DNA of 64,000 nucleotides from JAMQKA01 sp034521835 (GTDB lineage Bacteria; Bacteroidota; Rhodothermia; Balneolales; Balneolaceae): assembly GCA_034521835.1 (NCBI GenBank), contig JAXHMA010000003.1, forward strand, positions 1 to 64,000, in the 5' to 3' direction. The position numbers and the translations under genes were made by a program. This document shows positions 11,365 through 21,328 of the stretch, one piece after another (positions within the stretch are counted from its first letter, which is position 1; each line of letters begins with the position of its first letter). Under the pieces are notes generated by a model, which saw only the letters and a list, made by a program, of their open reading frames with translations, did no database searches and had not been told where the DNA came from.

Positions 11365-12577
11365 TTATTCCACACTGGCGGAGGCTGCGGTCGTATCCTG
11401 CGGGGCCTGCCCTTCCAGTCGCAGTGGAGCTCCATCCACAACAGTGGAGAGGTTCGTGGTCACCACCTGATCTTGTTCGGTCAGCCCGCTGTCGATATAG
11501 GCGTACTGGGCGTCCCGGAATGGGATGTCCAGATCACCGATGCGCAACTGCCCATCCTCCATGATCCAGACCGTATCATTCTGGCGCACGTAATCGCGAT
11601 TCAGGCGGATCACATTCTCAATTTCTTCCGCCTGAATATTGGCTTCCACAAACGAGCCGATCATCAGGGAGGGCTCATCCTCATTTTCATTACGGTATGA
11701 AAGCGGGTCCGGCAACGGATACCAGCACGCGCGCCATCCGCGTTTGACCCTCCAGCGAACCAACCAGTTTGAATAGTTGACCGGTTCGGTGTTCATCCGG
11801 GTTCCACGCCGTTCGGTTTCGTACTGTTACCTCTGATCCCTGCTCGCCATCCTGCGGAAAACTGAGCCACTGGAGATGAGACTGTGGCACGGTGGCCTCT
11901 ACCCAATACTCATCCAGCCCCACCAATCTGCCCAGGTTATTACCTGGCGATACCTGTGAACCCACATTTACATTTCTGCTGAGGATATGAGCACTAAAAG
12001 GAGCTTTAATTGTCGTTCGTTCCAATTCTACCTCGGCTTGTTCAACAGCAGCCCGGACTGATTGCACGCTGGCACGAGCAGACTCAAGCTGTGGTTCACG
12101 TAATACAAGCGCCCTGTTTTCCGCTGAAAGCGTATCTTCCACCAGTTGATAGTCTTTCAATGCAACATCCTGCCGTCCCATTTCAATATTTAGATCAGAG
12201 ATAGCTTGTTGTAGTTCACGTTCTGCGTTGTTGAAGTGTGTTGCTTATAATCGGATGGATCGATCTGCAGCAGGACTTCACGCTTTTTCAACAAATCCGC
12301 CCGGCGTAAAATTAGGAGAAAGTTCTATAATTTCTCCGGTCACACGGGGACTCAGGGTGATATCCTGCGATGGTATAACTGTGCCCATCGCCCGGATAGT
12401 AGGAGTATAGTTACCACGTTCCACATCAGTTACATCAACGAGCATGGCGGTTTCCTGGGTGGCTCCGGAACGTTGAGCTGTGGGTTCCGTAGAAAGAATT
12501 AGTCCCAGTAGGGCGCCTCCACCTAGAAGGATGAGACCACAAATAAGCAGTGTGCGTTTCCAATTCATCTGGATCAA
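11365..12577 (-). CDS. RND periplasmic adaptor (membrane fusion protein), frameshifted
   Basis: Three frames make one protein of about 400 residues. It starts MIQMNWKRTLLICG with one membrane anchor, followed by a lipoyl-like half (VIPSQDITLSPRVTGEI), a coiled-coil hairpin (about 12200-12010), the returning lipoyl half (TTIKAPFSAHI) and a beta-barrel C-terminal part (RLNRDYVRQNDTVWI). The frame breaks near 12250 and near 11740. This is the HlyD/AcrA-type adaptor that links the inner-membrane pump to the outer-membrane channel. It lies between those two genes in the order channel, adaptor, pump, all on the minus strand, with gaps of 89 and 176 bases. Confidence 0.88.
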
Positions 12578-12666
12578 CTTTGGTTTGGCTGAAAATACGA
12601 TTCAATTAATATGCGAGTTATGTAAACCAGCTTATCCATATAATTCTAATACCGATATCGCTTTAA

Positions 12667-14057
12667 TCATTCCCGATTCTCTCTTTCGGTCTCAAATGAA
12701 CCTGCCAGGGCCCGGTACAACCCAATCCGGTATTCAACGAGTGTAAGCTGTGCCGAAAGCAGATCCCGCTGGAGCTGCTGAACTTCATCCAACGCTGTAA
12801 GTACATCGAGGTAATTGCTGGTTCCGTTAAAATATTGCAGTTGCAGCTGTTCATACGCCTGGCGTGCTAGTTTCACTTGCTCTTGGATGCTTTCAATGCT
12901 TTCGCGCTGTTGTTTTTCGAGGATCAGGGCGTCTTCCACTTCCTGAAAGGCGGTAAGCACAGTTTGTCCATATTCAAAAAGTCGCTGCTGCTTAACCGCT
13001 TCCACGCGATCGACCTCGGCGCTTAGCTCTCCCCCGTAAAGAAGAGGTGCTACCAGGTTGCTGGTGAACGAATACACCCAGTCTCTGAATAGGTTGTCAA
13101 TATTGTTGGAGGATGAAGAGAGTGAAGCAAACAAAGAAATACGCGGATACTGGTTGCTTATAGCCGCGGCAAGATCTTGATCAGCGGCGCGCAGCCGGTT
13201 AAACGAACTCTGGACATCTGGCCGCTGCTGTAACAGTTCAAGAGGAATGCCGGTATCGGGCAGGGGTGGAAGTTCTGGCAGGCTGTCCGGAACAGCTTCG
13301 ATTCCTGCCTGTGGCGATCGTCCCTGTAGTACCGCCAGTTGATGCTTAAGCACTTGGATATTCGACTCCGCATACGTGCGCTGCTCAATGGTAGCTTGCA
13401 AGAGCTGGCGTTGTCGAATAATATCCACGCCCTGGATCTGCCCGGTGCCCAGCCGGTTTTCAAGCAAATCCAGTACTTTTTGGTTCGTCTCGATTTGTTG
13501 TTCTATCAGCTCAAGCTGACTACGGGCCTCCGATAGACGATACCATGTACGAACGATTTGTGCGGAAAGGGAAAGAGCCGCCGCCTGGTAATCAGTCAGT
13601 GTAGCAGCTGCGCGGAATTCTTCAGCTTCTATGTTGGATCGAATGCGTCCCCAAAGGTCAACTTCATAAACGGAAGACAATCCGAATTGTATATCTTCGG
13701 AGCTTCCAAATTCAGATTGCGATCGGCTTATATCCGCCCTGGGCGGAAGCCTCAAGGTCGGGGAAAAGATCTGATCTTTCACGATCAACGACCGCTTGTG
13801 AAGCTCTCAGACGCTGCCAGGCCGTGCGGAGTGTAAAATTGGAGGCCAGCGCCGTATCCACCATTGTGTTTAGTTTCTGGTTCTCAAAGGAGGTCCACCA
13901 GCGATCCGGGACCTGCAGTGTTCCAGCTTCAGGAAAAACGATCAGGCGATTCAAGAGGAAGAGAAACAGTTTCTTTCTGGGAAGAACATCCCATTATTGC
14001 AAACATCATAATCCCGAAAAAGAAAGCGTACAGAAAAATATTCCATTTTTTGAACAT
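12667..14057 (-). CDS. Outer-membrane efflux lipoprotein (TolC/NodT family), frameshifted
   Basis: The start is the ATG at 14055-14057, opening MFKKWNIFLYAFFFGIMM with lipobox AIMGC. The frame breaks in a T5 run near 13950 (removing one T restores SPDRFPEAGTLQ) and again near 13750. The rest is a NodT-type TolC homologue: DRWWTSFENQKLNTMVDTAL, SSVYEVDLWGRIR (the conserved YE-D-WG-R motif), and the second structural repeat with QRPDVQ. Total about 460 residues, normal for the family. It forms the outer-membrane channel of the pump encoded downstream and is probably the first gene of the operon. Confidence 0.88.
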
Positions 14058-14385
14058 ATTCTCGAAATCTATACTGTTTTTCAGCCGATCACTTTCAGGA
14101 CGATGCTAAACGTACGATGTAAATCTATTGGAAGTTTGAAGTATTTAATTATGTAAAAAATCAGATTTTGAAGAGATAAACTGCCTCATTTGGAGGTTTA
14201 AATTTTATAAATCTGGCCGATGTTACATTTACATGCTAATAGTTCTGCATGCCCTAAATCAACTGTAAAAACCAAAGGCAGGTTGATGAAGTTCAATATT
14301 TTAGCAGTAGTTGTGCACTTTACGGCGTATTGCAAACAGCCTCGATTAACCCGCGATTTAATAGTAGTAGAAAGACTTGGACATA
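14058..14385. other. Intergenic, no gene seen
   Basis: Spacer of about 330 bases between the efflux operon start and the end of the alanine racemase gene. Short ORFs here lack similarity signals. It should contain the efflux promoter. Confidence 0.45.
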
Positions 14386-15543
14386 TTATTCCACAATTTT
14401 TCGTGGAATTGCCTCGGGCAGCCTGCTTACAAACTCATTGTTGATGGCGTTGGAGAACTCCGTAAACGATTTTATGGTGATCGATTTATCTGCCTGCTTG
14501 CCAATCAGCACCACCTCATCACGGAGGCTTACATTATCAATATCAGTGACATCCGCCATAAACACATTCATGTTCACCGATCCCACAATCGGTGCTTCCT
14601 GTCCGCGTATTAATACTTTTCCCCGGTTGGAAAGGCTACGCGCGTACCCATTGCCATAGCCCAGCGGAATGACGGCCACCTCCATATCACGTGGAGCCTG
14701 GTAGGCTGTGCCGTAGCCGATAAACTCATTTTTAGAGACTTCCTTTAGGTGCATGATATCGGTCTTCCAGCTCAGCACTTGTTTGAGCGGTGCGTCGGAC
14801 GCTTTGTTTTCATGCATCAGGTGCAAATTGTAAATGTCGGGGCTGGGCCAGAGTCCATATTGAGCGGTCCCCACGCGCACCAGGTCCATTACGGTTTCAG
14901 GGAAGGCCAGGGCAGCGGCAGAACAGGCCGTATGTTTTCGATTGGGGCGCAGACCGGAAGCGGTAATCTGCTCAAACATCTCATTAAAAAGCCTCTCCTG
15001 ATGTTGAATGCGGAACTGGTTGGAAAGCGACTCAATTCCGGCATAATGGGTGCAGACACCTTCAAACTCAATATGCTCCGACTGCGATTGTATGTAGTCG
15101 ATCGCCTTGTCCAATTTTTCGTGCTCCATGCCGGTGCGGTTGCCGCCGGTCTCCAGCTCCAGGTGAATACGCGCTTTTTTGCCGATTTTCTTGGCCACAT
15201 TCACTGAGCGTTCCAGCCGGTGATAGTCGTATACAAAATATTCCACCTCTTTTTCAATCACCCAGTCCAGGTCCTCCGGGTAGAGGATGCCCATAATCAT
15301 GATATCGGCATTGGTGGTTCGGGCCCCCAGCACTTCTTCTGCTTCAAAGCTGGAGGCTACCGCAAAATGTCGAATTCCACATTGCTCGGCCAGCGGCACA
15401 AACTCCTGGATACCGTGCCCGTAAGCATTGGCTTTTACCACGGATGAGATAACGGCTTCATCCCCAATTTTACTTCGGATAAAATCAATATTTGTTTGAA
15501 GTGCAGACCGGCTCAGTTCAATTCTCGAAGAGTGACGATGCAT
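14386..15543 (-). CDS. alr: Alanine racemase
   Basis: Intact, 385 residues, the usual length. The PLP lysine is K37 in VVKANAYGHG; the second catalytic residue fits Y277 in FIGYGTAYQ. The TIM-barrel (1 to about 245) and C-terminal beta domain (with PLGYGNGYARSLSN and GSVNMN) are complete. It interconverts L- and D-alanine for peptidoglycan. Its start lies only 13 bases after the stop of the papain-like gene, which itself follows an ATP-grasp gene by 34 bases, so all three are probably one transcript. It may be the housekeeping racemase, or it may supply a D-amino acid to the pathway of its neighbours; the sequence does not decide this. Confidence 0.9.
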   Translation of the reverse strand: MHRHSSRIELSRSALQTNIDFIRSKIGDEAVISSVVKANAYGHGIQEFVPLAEQCGIRHFAVASSFEAEEVLGARTTNADIMIMGILYPEDLDWVIEKEVEYFVYDYHRLERSVNVAKKIGKKARIHLELETGGNRTGMEHEKLDKAIDYIQSQSEHIEFEGVCTHYAGIESLSNQFRIQHQERLFNEMFEQITASGLRPNRKHTACSAAALAFPETVMDLVRVGTAQYGLWPSPDIYNLHLMHENKASDAPLKQVLSWKTDIMHLKEVSKNEFIGYGTAYQAPRDMEVAVIPLGYGNGYARSLSNRGKVLIRGQEAPIVGSVNMNVFMADVTDIDNVSLRDEVVLIGKQADKSITIKSFTEFSNAINNEFVSRLPEAIPRKIVE

Positions 15544-15556
15544 ATCAGAAAGTCAG

Positions 15557-17551
15557 TTATAGAGGTTTGTTTTCGCTCCAAGTGTAAGATTCGCCCCAGC
15601 TGCTGCGTGCCATCTCCACGATTTGATCCACTTTTTCAGGGGGGATTGATTCAGGATCTTTAAGATGGGCACTTAAGTAATGGAACGCATAAACGCGAGA
15701 GGCGAATTGATAAAAGGGCAGGGAGGATTCCCCGTACCGCTCGCCGTGTCCCGCAACCGTTGGCTCAAGGTTAGGTCCCCAGCTCTGGCGCCCCTCGTTG
15801 TTTGGATTCAGGAAATACACCCGCATCTGCCCTGCATGCTCGGCAACTCTCAGTATGGAAACCGCATGAAAGCCAAGCAACTTGCCAGTGGAGGAGGTGA
15901 TAAAAATACCCACTGGATTAGGATACGCCAGATCATGTCCGCCGTTGAAAACAGGATGATGTGTGGCGTAAAATGTGCGCACAAACTCCTCGTAGTTATT
16001 GATGGTATCGGTGGTGGTATCGTATGCCGACAGGAATTCGCTGGGCACCCACTGTCCGTACATGGCGGGATTTACCCACTTGTGGCCGTCGTCGGGGCGG
16101 AGGGCGCAGCGGCGCATCATTTCGTTATAGATGCGATCAAGGTGGGGCACCAGCACGATGGAGACCATATCAAGGTGGAAATCAAAATCTTTAGCCAGTC
16201 CCTGCATAAGTTGTGAGGAGTTGAGCTCGGTACCTTCGAACCGCATGGAGAGGTTATTTTCCGTAGCTGCCGTATTAATCATATTGAGGAGCTTGCCCGG
16301 CGCGTGACGGCTCCACAGGCTGATTCCACGAGCCGACTGGCATGTTGGATTCCACCCTTGCCCGATACCAAGCGGTTGCCCCAACACACTCAAGGTATCC
16401 GCGGTAAGCAACACGCGGGGATCCGGGTTTTCTGCCATGCCGGCAAGCGTGGAGCTCAGAATATTTTTCTCCACGGAGGGATGAATGTTAAGGTTGAGCA
16501 GACGCTTGAGCCCGGAGTGTACTGGTTGATGCGACAACAGGTTGCGCTCCAGGAGTCGCCCCAACCCGTAAATGCAACGATGTGTGTTTGGGCTAATAAC
16601 AGTATCGATCAAGTTGGTGACGAATGCTGTATGCTCTTCCAACTCTGCTTTGCCGGACTGGTTGAGCGAAAGTGCCTGGTGAATGTGGACCGGCTGGTCA
16701 GATATTTTGTTAAGTAAGACTCCATGCCAGGGACTGGTCAAGCCTGTAGCATTAAGCGACTGACCTAGTTGCTGGCATTCAAACTTAAGCTGTTCGTGAT
16801 CAGCTTGTTCAAGGAATTCTCCGTACTCTTCTAAGGTGATTTCAGGATTATTCCGCACATGATGCGTAGGCTGGTACAGGCAGTCTACATATTCACGCAG
16901 TGTTTGGTCGACATCAGAATCACTTTCAATAGACAGCTGTTCCTTTACAAACTTGATGATGCGCTGGGCACGATCCGTTACAACCGGACGCTGCGCGCAG
17001 ATCATCTCGACTTCCTCCAACAGGTTTTGCTTGATCCCTTCCAGCGGTATCTCTTTTACAAGCAGCTCAAAGAGCTTTTTAATTTTATTCCAGAGTTCAC
17101 GGGAGATTTTCCGGGCCTCTTCGGTGCCTTCCGGGAAAAGAAACTCGAGGTTATTGGCCAGAACTTTCTGAAGAAATGTACTGGCTTCACCAGCTGTAAT
17201 CTGCTCATCTTCAATGCGTCCCTTGGCGATAGCCAGAAGGCGAAGCTCACTGAGCAGTTCAAAATCAGCCGACTCCCCACCTCCTTTCAAAGTGCCGCCC
17301 ACGAGCGTTGGAACCAGCGACTGCGGATTTTCCCATGTGGATCCTTTGAAGATCTGAACTTCGTGTAGCTCGTCGATTCTTTTATACAGAAACCGGATTC
17401 CGCCGGGAGCCTCCGCCAGCCGATGTACCGCACTCATTACTTTGGGTTTGTAGCGTTCAACCGCAAAGGAGCGCGCCCCGCGCAGGCTTTCCAGGGCGTT
17501 GTCAAATTGGGTAATAATTGCTTCTGGAGCGTCTACCGTTATCTCCATCAA
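15557..17551 (-). CDS. Large uncharacterised protein with papain-like C-terminal domain
   Basis: Intact, 664 residues, no signal peptide or membrane helix, so probably cytoplasmic. The N-terminal 390 residues are mostly helical and I recognise no family. The C-terminal third has a possible papain-like triad in the right order and spacing: C404 in WNPTCQSARG, H562 in LLGFHAVSILRV, and N582 in VYFLNPNNEG. The strand-His-strand-Asn pattern is typical of papain-fold peptidases and transglutaminases. It sits between an ATP-grasp ligase gene and alr in a tight operon, which suggests peptide or amide chemistry on a small substrate, as an amidase, acyl transferase or peptide processor. This is inference; I do not recognise the gene. 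Confidence 0.6.
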   Translation of the reverse strand: MMEITVDAPEAIITQFDNALESLRGARSFAVERYKPKVMSAVHRLAEAPGGIRFLYKRIDELHEVQIFKGSTWENPQSLVPTLVGGTLKGGGESADFELLSELRLLAIAKGRIEDEQITAGEASTFLQKVLANNLEFLFPEGTEEARKISRELWNKIKKLFELLVKEIPLEGIKQNLLEEVEMICAQRPVVTDRAQRIIKFVKEQLSIESDSDVDQTLREYVDCLYQPTHHVRNNPEITLEEYGEFLEQADHEQLKFECQQLGQSLNATGLTSPWHGVLLNKISDQPVHIHQALSLNQSGKAELEEHTAFVTNLIDTVISPNTHRCIYGLGRLLERNLLSHQPVHSGLKRLLNLNIHPSVEKNILSSTLAGMAENPDPRVLLTADTLSVLGQPLGIGQGWNPTCQSARGISLWSRHAPGKLLNMINTAATENNLSMRFEGTELNSSQLMQGLAKDFDFHLDMVSIVLVPHLDRIYNEMMRRCALRPDDGHKWVNPAMYGQWVPSEFLSAYDTTTDTINNYEEFVRTFYATHHPVFNGGHDLAYPNPVGIFITSSTGKLLGFHAVSILRVAEHAGQMRVYFLNPNNEGRQSWGPNLEPTVAGHGERYGESSLPFYQFASRVYAFHYLSAHLKDPESIPPEKVDQIVEMARSSWGESYTWSENKPL

Positions 17552-17585
17552 AAAAATGTGTTGTTAGATTTGAATGAAGAATGCA

Positions 17586-18800
17586 TTAAACGTAGAAGTC
17601 AACTTCCCGGTAATGATGCAGAAGTTCTTCCATGCGTTTGGGATCATCTCCTTTAAAGAAGATAGTGCCGTAATGATTTCCATATCCTTCACGGTCGTGC
17701 ACTTTGTGCGGACTTGGCGGGTACAGGGTATGTTCCTCGAAATAGGCGTCTTCCTCCAGTTCTTCCGGAACTTCCAGCCTGGAGATGTGTCCCCGTTTCG
17801 GGTAGATCATCAGGCTTCCGTGGTAGGTCACTTCATCCTCGTCGTTGGGGAAAAACTCGTCGAGTTGCTCGGAGGTGGTATCCGGGTCGCTACAGAGCAC
17901 GAGCGCCTGGATGGCATCGAAGCCGTAGGATTTACTTACCAGCTCCAGGATATGTCCCCCGGGGATACGACAGGCGACCTCACCAAAGCTCAGCTCATTA
18001 TTTTCGGTGAGGAACCACTCGGGATGAATCATGCCGTATTCAATACCAAAGGCGTCAACCAATTTTTGCATCGCCTCCTTGATGGCGGGACGTTTAGACT
18101 GTAGTTCAGGTCCGGCGGGTACAAAGTTGGAGTAGCCCAGCTTCACATATTCGGTGATGTTCATAAACTTTATTTCACCCTCATGCACAAATGCCTCGCA
18201 GGAGAACTCCTTACCGGGCAGGTGACTTTCCACCATGCAGGGAAAATCCTTGTCGATCACCTTATTCTGGATATCCTCTCGCGATCGCAACAACTTATGA
18301 CCTATAGTTCCTGCTGCGGAAAAAGGCTTCAGGTGCACCCAGGAATCCTCTTCACCCTCCAGTTGCAGGTTCGCTTCGTTCAGGCGATCCATAAACTGGT
18401 GAATTTGATTGGTGTTGTAGACCTCATCGAAAAGACCAACACGCAAACCGGCCAACAAGGCTTTGCGCTTCATCATCGCCTTATTTCTAAATAGATAGGC
18501 GCGATTCATCAGTCGGGGATCATCCCGGAAAATGGAGTTAAGCGCCCCGGCCCACTCAACGGTTTCTTCAAAGAGTGGTACGGCCAGATCCGCGTTGAAG
18601 GGTTTAAGTTTTTCAATAAGCTGAAGCGAATTCTGGCTTTCATCCCAATGGTTAAAATCCCAGCTTACAAACGGGATGTCATTTTCTTCGGCATAATTTT
18701 CAAAATCGGAAAAACTTACTACCACGTAGGGCATATCCAGCTTTTCTACACTTTCAATGGCGGGAAGGCTCCATCCCAATAAAGCTACACAATTAGACAT
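17586..18800 (-). CDS. ATP-grasp carboxylate-amine ligase
   Basis: Intact, 404 residues. The N-terminal Rossmann-like lobe (MSNCVALLGWSLPAIESV) resembles amino-acid-ligase and carbamoyl-phosphate-synthetase-type ATP-grasp proteins. The grasp domain includes RNKAMMKRKALLAGLRVG, WVHLKPFSAAGTIG (ATP-binding lysine and loop), MVESHLPGKEFSCEAFV and the metal-binding segment FGEVACRIPGGHI. This arrangement matches ligases that join a carboxylate to an amine through an acyl phosphate, for example L-amino-acid dipeptide ligases. It heads the operon with the papain-like protein and alanine racemase. Substrates are unknown. A biotin-carboxylase-like role is unlikely, as no carrier or carboxyltransferase gene is near. 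Confidence 0.8.
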   Translation of the reverse strand: MSNCVALLGWSLPAIESVEKLDMPYVVVSFSDFENYAEENDIPFVSWDFNHWDESQNSLQLIEKLKPFNADLAVPLFEETVEWAGALNSIFRDDPRLMNRAYLFRNKAMMKRKALLAGLRVGLFDEVYNTNQIHQFMDRLNEANLQLEGEEDSWVHLKPFSAAGTIGHKLLRSREDIQNKVIDKDFPCMVESHLPGKEFSCEAFVHEGEIKFMNITEYVKLGYSNFVPAGPELQSKRPAIKEAMQKLVDAFGIEYGMIHPEWFLTENNELSFGEVACRIPGGHILELVSKSYGFDAIQALVLCSDPDTTSEQLDEFFPNDEDEVTYHGSLMIYPKRGHISRLEVPEELEEDAYFEEHTLYPPSPHKVHDREGYGNHYGTIFFKGDDPKRMEELLHHYREVDFYV

Positions 18801-18974
18801 AAATGATATAGTTTCTTTTAGACTTAGAAATCGGGTTAGTCATGAGGATGTATAACTTATATCAGTGCAGTATCATTTCTAATTATAAGGGATGGTTTTA
18901 AATAATATTGAGGATCGATTTAAAGAAGACTTTACAGGTACGCAAAACAAATATAATACCGGCTGATTAAGCAA

Positions 18975-19007
18975 AATAAAAAAGGCCTGCCCCGAAAGAG
19001 GCAGGCC
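18975..19007 (-). terminator. Rho-independent terminator of the cold-shock gene
   Basis: Perfect 8-bp stem GGCCTGCC (18984-18991) / GGCAGGCC (19000-19007) with an 8-base loop. On the minus strand the stem is followed by a T-run (A-run at 18975-18983). It lies 30 bases past the cold-shock stop. Confidence 0.9.
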
Positions 19008-19036
19008 TGAAAAGTGAAGTCTTGCAAGACTTCGGA

Positions 19037-19255
19037 CTATTCGTAATCGAGGCTTCGTACGTTAATTGCACTTAAGCCTTTTGGTGTTTCTTCGACATCA
19101 AATTCGACAGCTTCATCATCTTCCAGACCTTGGTCAAAACCAAGTCCTTCAACATTATTTCTGTGAACAAAAATATCTTTGTTTCCTTCGTCAGGAGCGA
19201 TAAAACCAAAACCTTTTTTGGTATCGAAAAATTTAACTTTGCCTTGTTGTGCCAT
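19037..19255 (-). CDS. Cold-shock protein (CspA family)
   Basis: Intact, 72 residues, start MAQQGKVKFFD. Both RNA-binding motifs are present: KGFGFI (RNP1) and DIFVH (RNP2). It is a single OB-fold that binds single-stranded RNA or DNA as an RNA chaperone. The protein is acidic in its second half (GLEDDEAVEFDVEE), as in Bacteroidetes homologues. It stands alone with its own terminator and about 275 bases of upstream A/T-rich leader, as is common for cold-shock genes. Confidence 0.95.
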   Translation of the reverse strand: MAQQGKVKFFDTKKGFGFIAPDEGNKDIFVHRNNVEGLGFDQGLEDDEAVEFDVEETPKGLSAINVRSLDYE

Positions 19256-19531
19256 GTTTTTTACTGTGTTTTGAGCACCTGTTGGTCTAATTTAATGAAA
19301 GGAGTTGGGTTAACGCGTCATTCCAGAAAAGTACACTTCAGGTGGGAAATTAAATATAACATGCCAAGGTACGCTTAATATTTGATGATACCTAATGAAT
19401 AATCAATTATTTATACTTCTTTTTTTATAACTGTTGTGTGGGATATTTTTTAATATCATCAAGCTTAGATGATAATCGGCCGGAAATAGTTACTGTTTAA
19501 TCATTTACGAACAAAAAAAGGGAATTAAGAA

Positions 19532-20437
19532 ATGAATTTTATAGGTGATCAAAACATCAAACAAATATTTTTTTTGCTAATTGGGTTGTTGGTTGCCACT
19601 GTACCTGGAATTGCCCAGGATGGAGCCGATGGCCAGCTTCTTCTTTGGCCGGATGGAGCGCCAAATGCCCAGGGGAATGAAGATATAGATCAACCCGACA
19701 TGACGGTGTTTTTGCCCGAGTCTTCAGTAGCTACGGGCACCGGTGTGGTTGTTTTTCCGGGAGGGGGATATCAGAACCTTGCGATGGAAAAAGAGGGCTA
19801 CAAAGTAGCACGCTGGCTGAATGAGCTTGGAGTAGCTGCGTTTGTGGTAAAATACCGGCTTGGTGAGCGATACAACCATCCCTCCCAAATTAATGACGCA
19901 CAACGAGCTATCCGCATGGTCCGTGACAATGCATCGGAGTGGGGCGTAGAAAAAGATCGGCTGGGTATTCTTGGATTTTCAGCCGGCGGGCACCTTGCCT
20001 CTACTGCAGGCACTCAATTCAGTGATGGAGATCCGAGCGCTTCAAACAGCATCGATCGGCAAAGCTCTCGTCCTGATTTTATGGTGCTTATCTACCCGGT
20101 AGTTACCATGAAAATGGATTACACGCACGAGGGCTCACGCCGCAATCTGCTCGGGCCTAATCCGGATCAACAACTGGTGGATCAACTTTCGAATGAAAGG
20201 CAGGTGACGGAACAAACGCCTCCTACGTTCATCGTACATGGCACGAATGACAGCGGGGTACCGGTGCAGAACAGCCTCCAGTTTTATCGTGCCCTGCTAC
20301 AAAATAATGTGCCCGCCGAGATGCATCTTTTCCAGGATGGTCCCCATGGCTTTGGTTTGGCCCCGGACGACTCACAACTATCAATCTGGACCAAACTCTG
20401 CGAAAACTGGATGAGTGAATTGAAATTGCTGAAATAA
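19532..20437 (+). CDS. Secreted alpha/beta-hydrolase, acetyl-xylan-esterase-like
   Basis: Intact, 301 residues. A signal peptide (hydrophobic core FFLLIGLLVATVPGIAQ, likely cut after about residue 29) precedes an esterase/lipase fold. The oxyanion motif is VVVFPGGGYQ, the nucleophile S150 in GFSAGGHLAS, an acid in HGTNDSGVPV, and the histidine in DGPHGFGL. The order matches the BD-FAE/acetyl-xylan esterase group of serine hydrolases that deacetylate or de-esterify plant or algal polysaccharides. It is preceded by AAAAAAAGGGAATTAAGAA, a plausible A-rich leader. It has no co-oriented neighbour, so it is probably a single-gene unit. Confidence 0.88.
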   Translation: MNFIGDQNIKQIFFLLIGLLVATVPGIAQDGADGQLLLWPDGAPNAQGNEDIDQPDMTVFLPESSVATGTGVVVFPGGGYQNLAMEKEGYKVARWLNELGVAAFVVKYRLGERYNHPSQINDAQRAIRMVRDNASEWGVEKDRLGILGFSAGGHLASTAGTQFSDGDPSASNSIDRQSSRPDFMVLIYPVVTMKMDYTHEGSRRNLLGPNPDQQLVDQLSNERQVTEQTPPTFIVHGTNDSGVPVQNSLQFYRALLQNNVPAEMHLFQDGPHGFGLAPDDSQLSIWTKLCENWMSELKLLK

Positions 20438-20731
20438 CGAAAATGACCAGTACCCACAGTCTTTATGACTATTAAAAATATAAACAGTTTTTGGTTTGAT
20501 CTACCGAGGCTTTATTGAATTAGACGCACACTCCTTACCGGGAAGAATAAAGCGATTCTCGTCCAGCAAATTCTGCTTTTAGAAAAAAGTATATCATTCA
20601 TTCAGGAGTTTCATGGGCGGGTTTTATAAATCTATTGATGGTAAGAGCCGCTAAATATTTGACGGCCATGAGGAAAATATGTGCAAATTAGTAGATATTA
20701 GTATCTGTATTATAATAGACAGCAGATATAA

Positions 20732-21070
20732 TTAAGGTTTTCTTATTTTATTAAAAAATAGTTTACAAAATTCTTTGCAATTTAATTGAAATGATATATT
20801 TTCACCGTCGATATCATCTACTGACACAATAGTCACGGAGGAATCCTGGAGGCTGTTACTTTTTATGGCCTCTGGGACTTCCCCTGATCTACTGCAAAAC
20901 ATTTCTCATCAATTGTTGCGTTGATAATGTTGAATTCATGATCGACGTTTAGAAATTTGACTTTTAAAAAAAGTAACATCTTGCTCGGTTAGAGAAGAAT
21001 CCAATCGAATGAGTTTAAATTCCCGTTTAATACCTCAAATTTCTACGAATCCGATTTTAAAAGTCACGAA
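20732..21070 (-). pseudogene. Small broken gene, unknown product
   Basis: The minus strand has a protein-like path in shifting frames: REFKLIRLDSSLTEQDVTFF, then VKFLNVDHEFNIINATIDEK, then EVPEAIKSNSLQDSSVTIV and SFQLNCKEFCKLFFNKIRKP ending at the TAA at 20732-20734. The mixed polar and hydrophobic composition and lack of stops in each piece look coding, but at least two frame changes are needed and no start codon is visible at the 5' end. I recognise no family. It may be a decayed gene or one damaged by sequence errors. Confidence 0.35.
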
Positions 21071-21328
21071 GGGAATAAGAAAAGTCTGTCAACCGTAGGC
21101 AATTTACAGCTTTGTTTACCGGCTGATTTATTTCAGGTATCAAATAGTGATTAACAAATCAGTAAAAAAGTAGCATCCCCTACTTCAAGCTGTATCAAAT
21201 TCTGTCTTCTTGAGTTATAGTGATATTAAGAATGGTCAGTCCGGCACATCTGTAGAGAGCAGTTCATTTTAGCCAGAAAGGTCGGTAATTTAGTAGTAAA
21301 TATGATGAATAGAATTACGCAATATTGA

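Noticed and set aside
8063..14057. Several separate small transporter genes
   Set aside because: The overlapping frames align end to end with single RND, adaptor and TolC proteins of normal total length.
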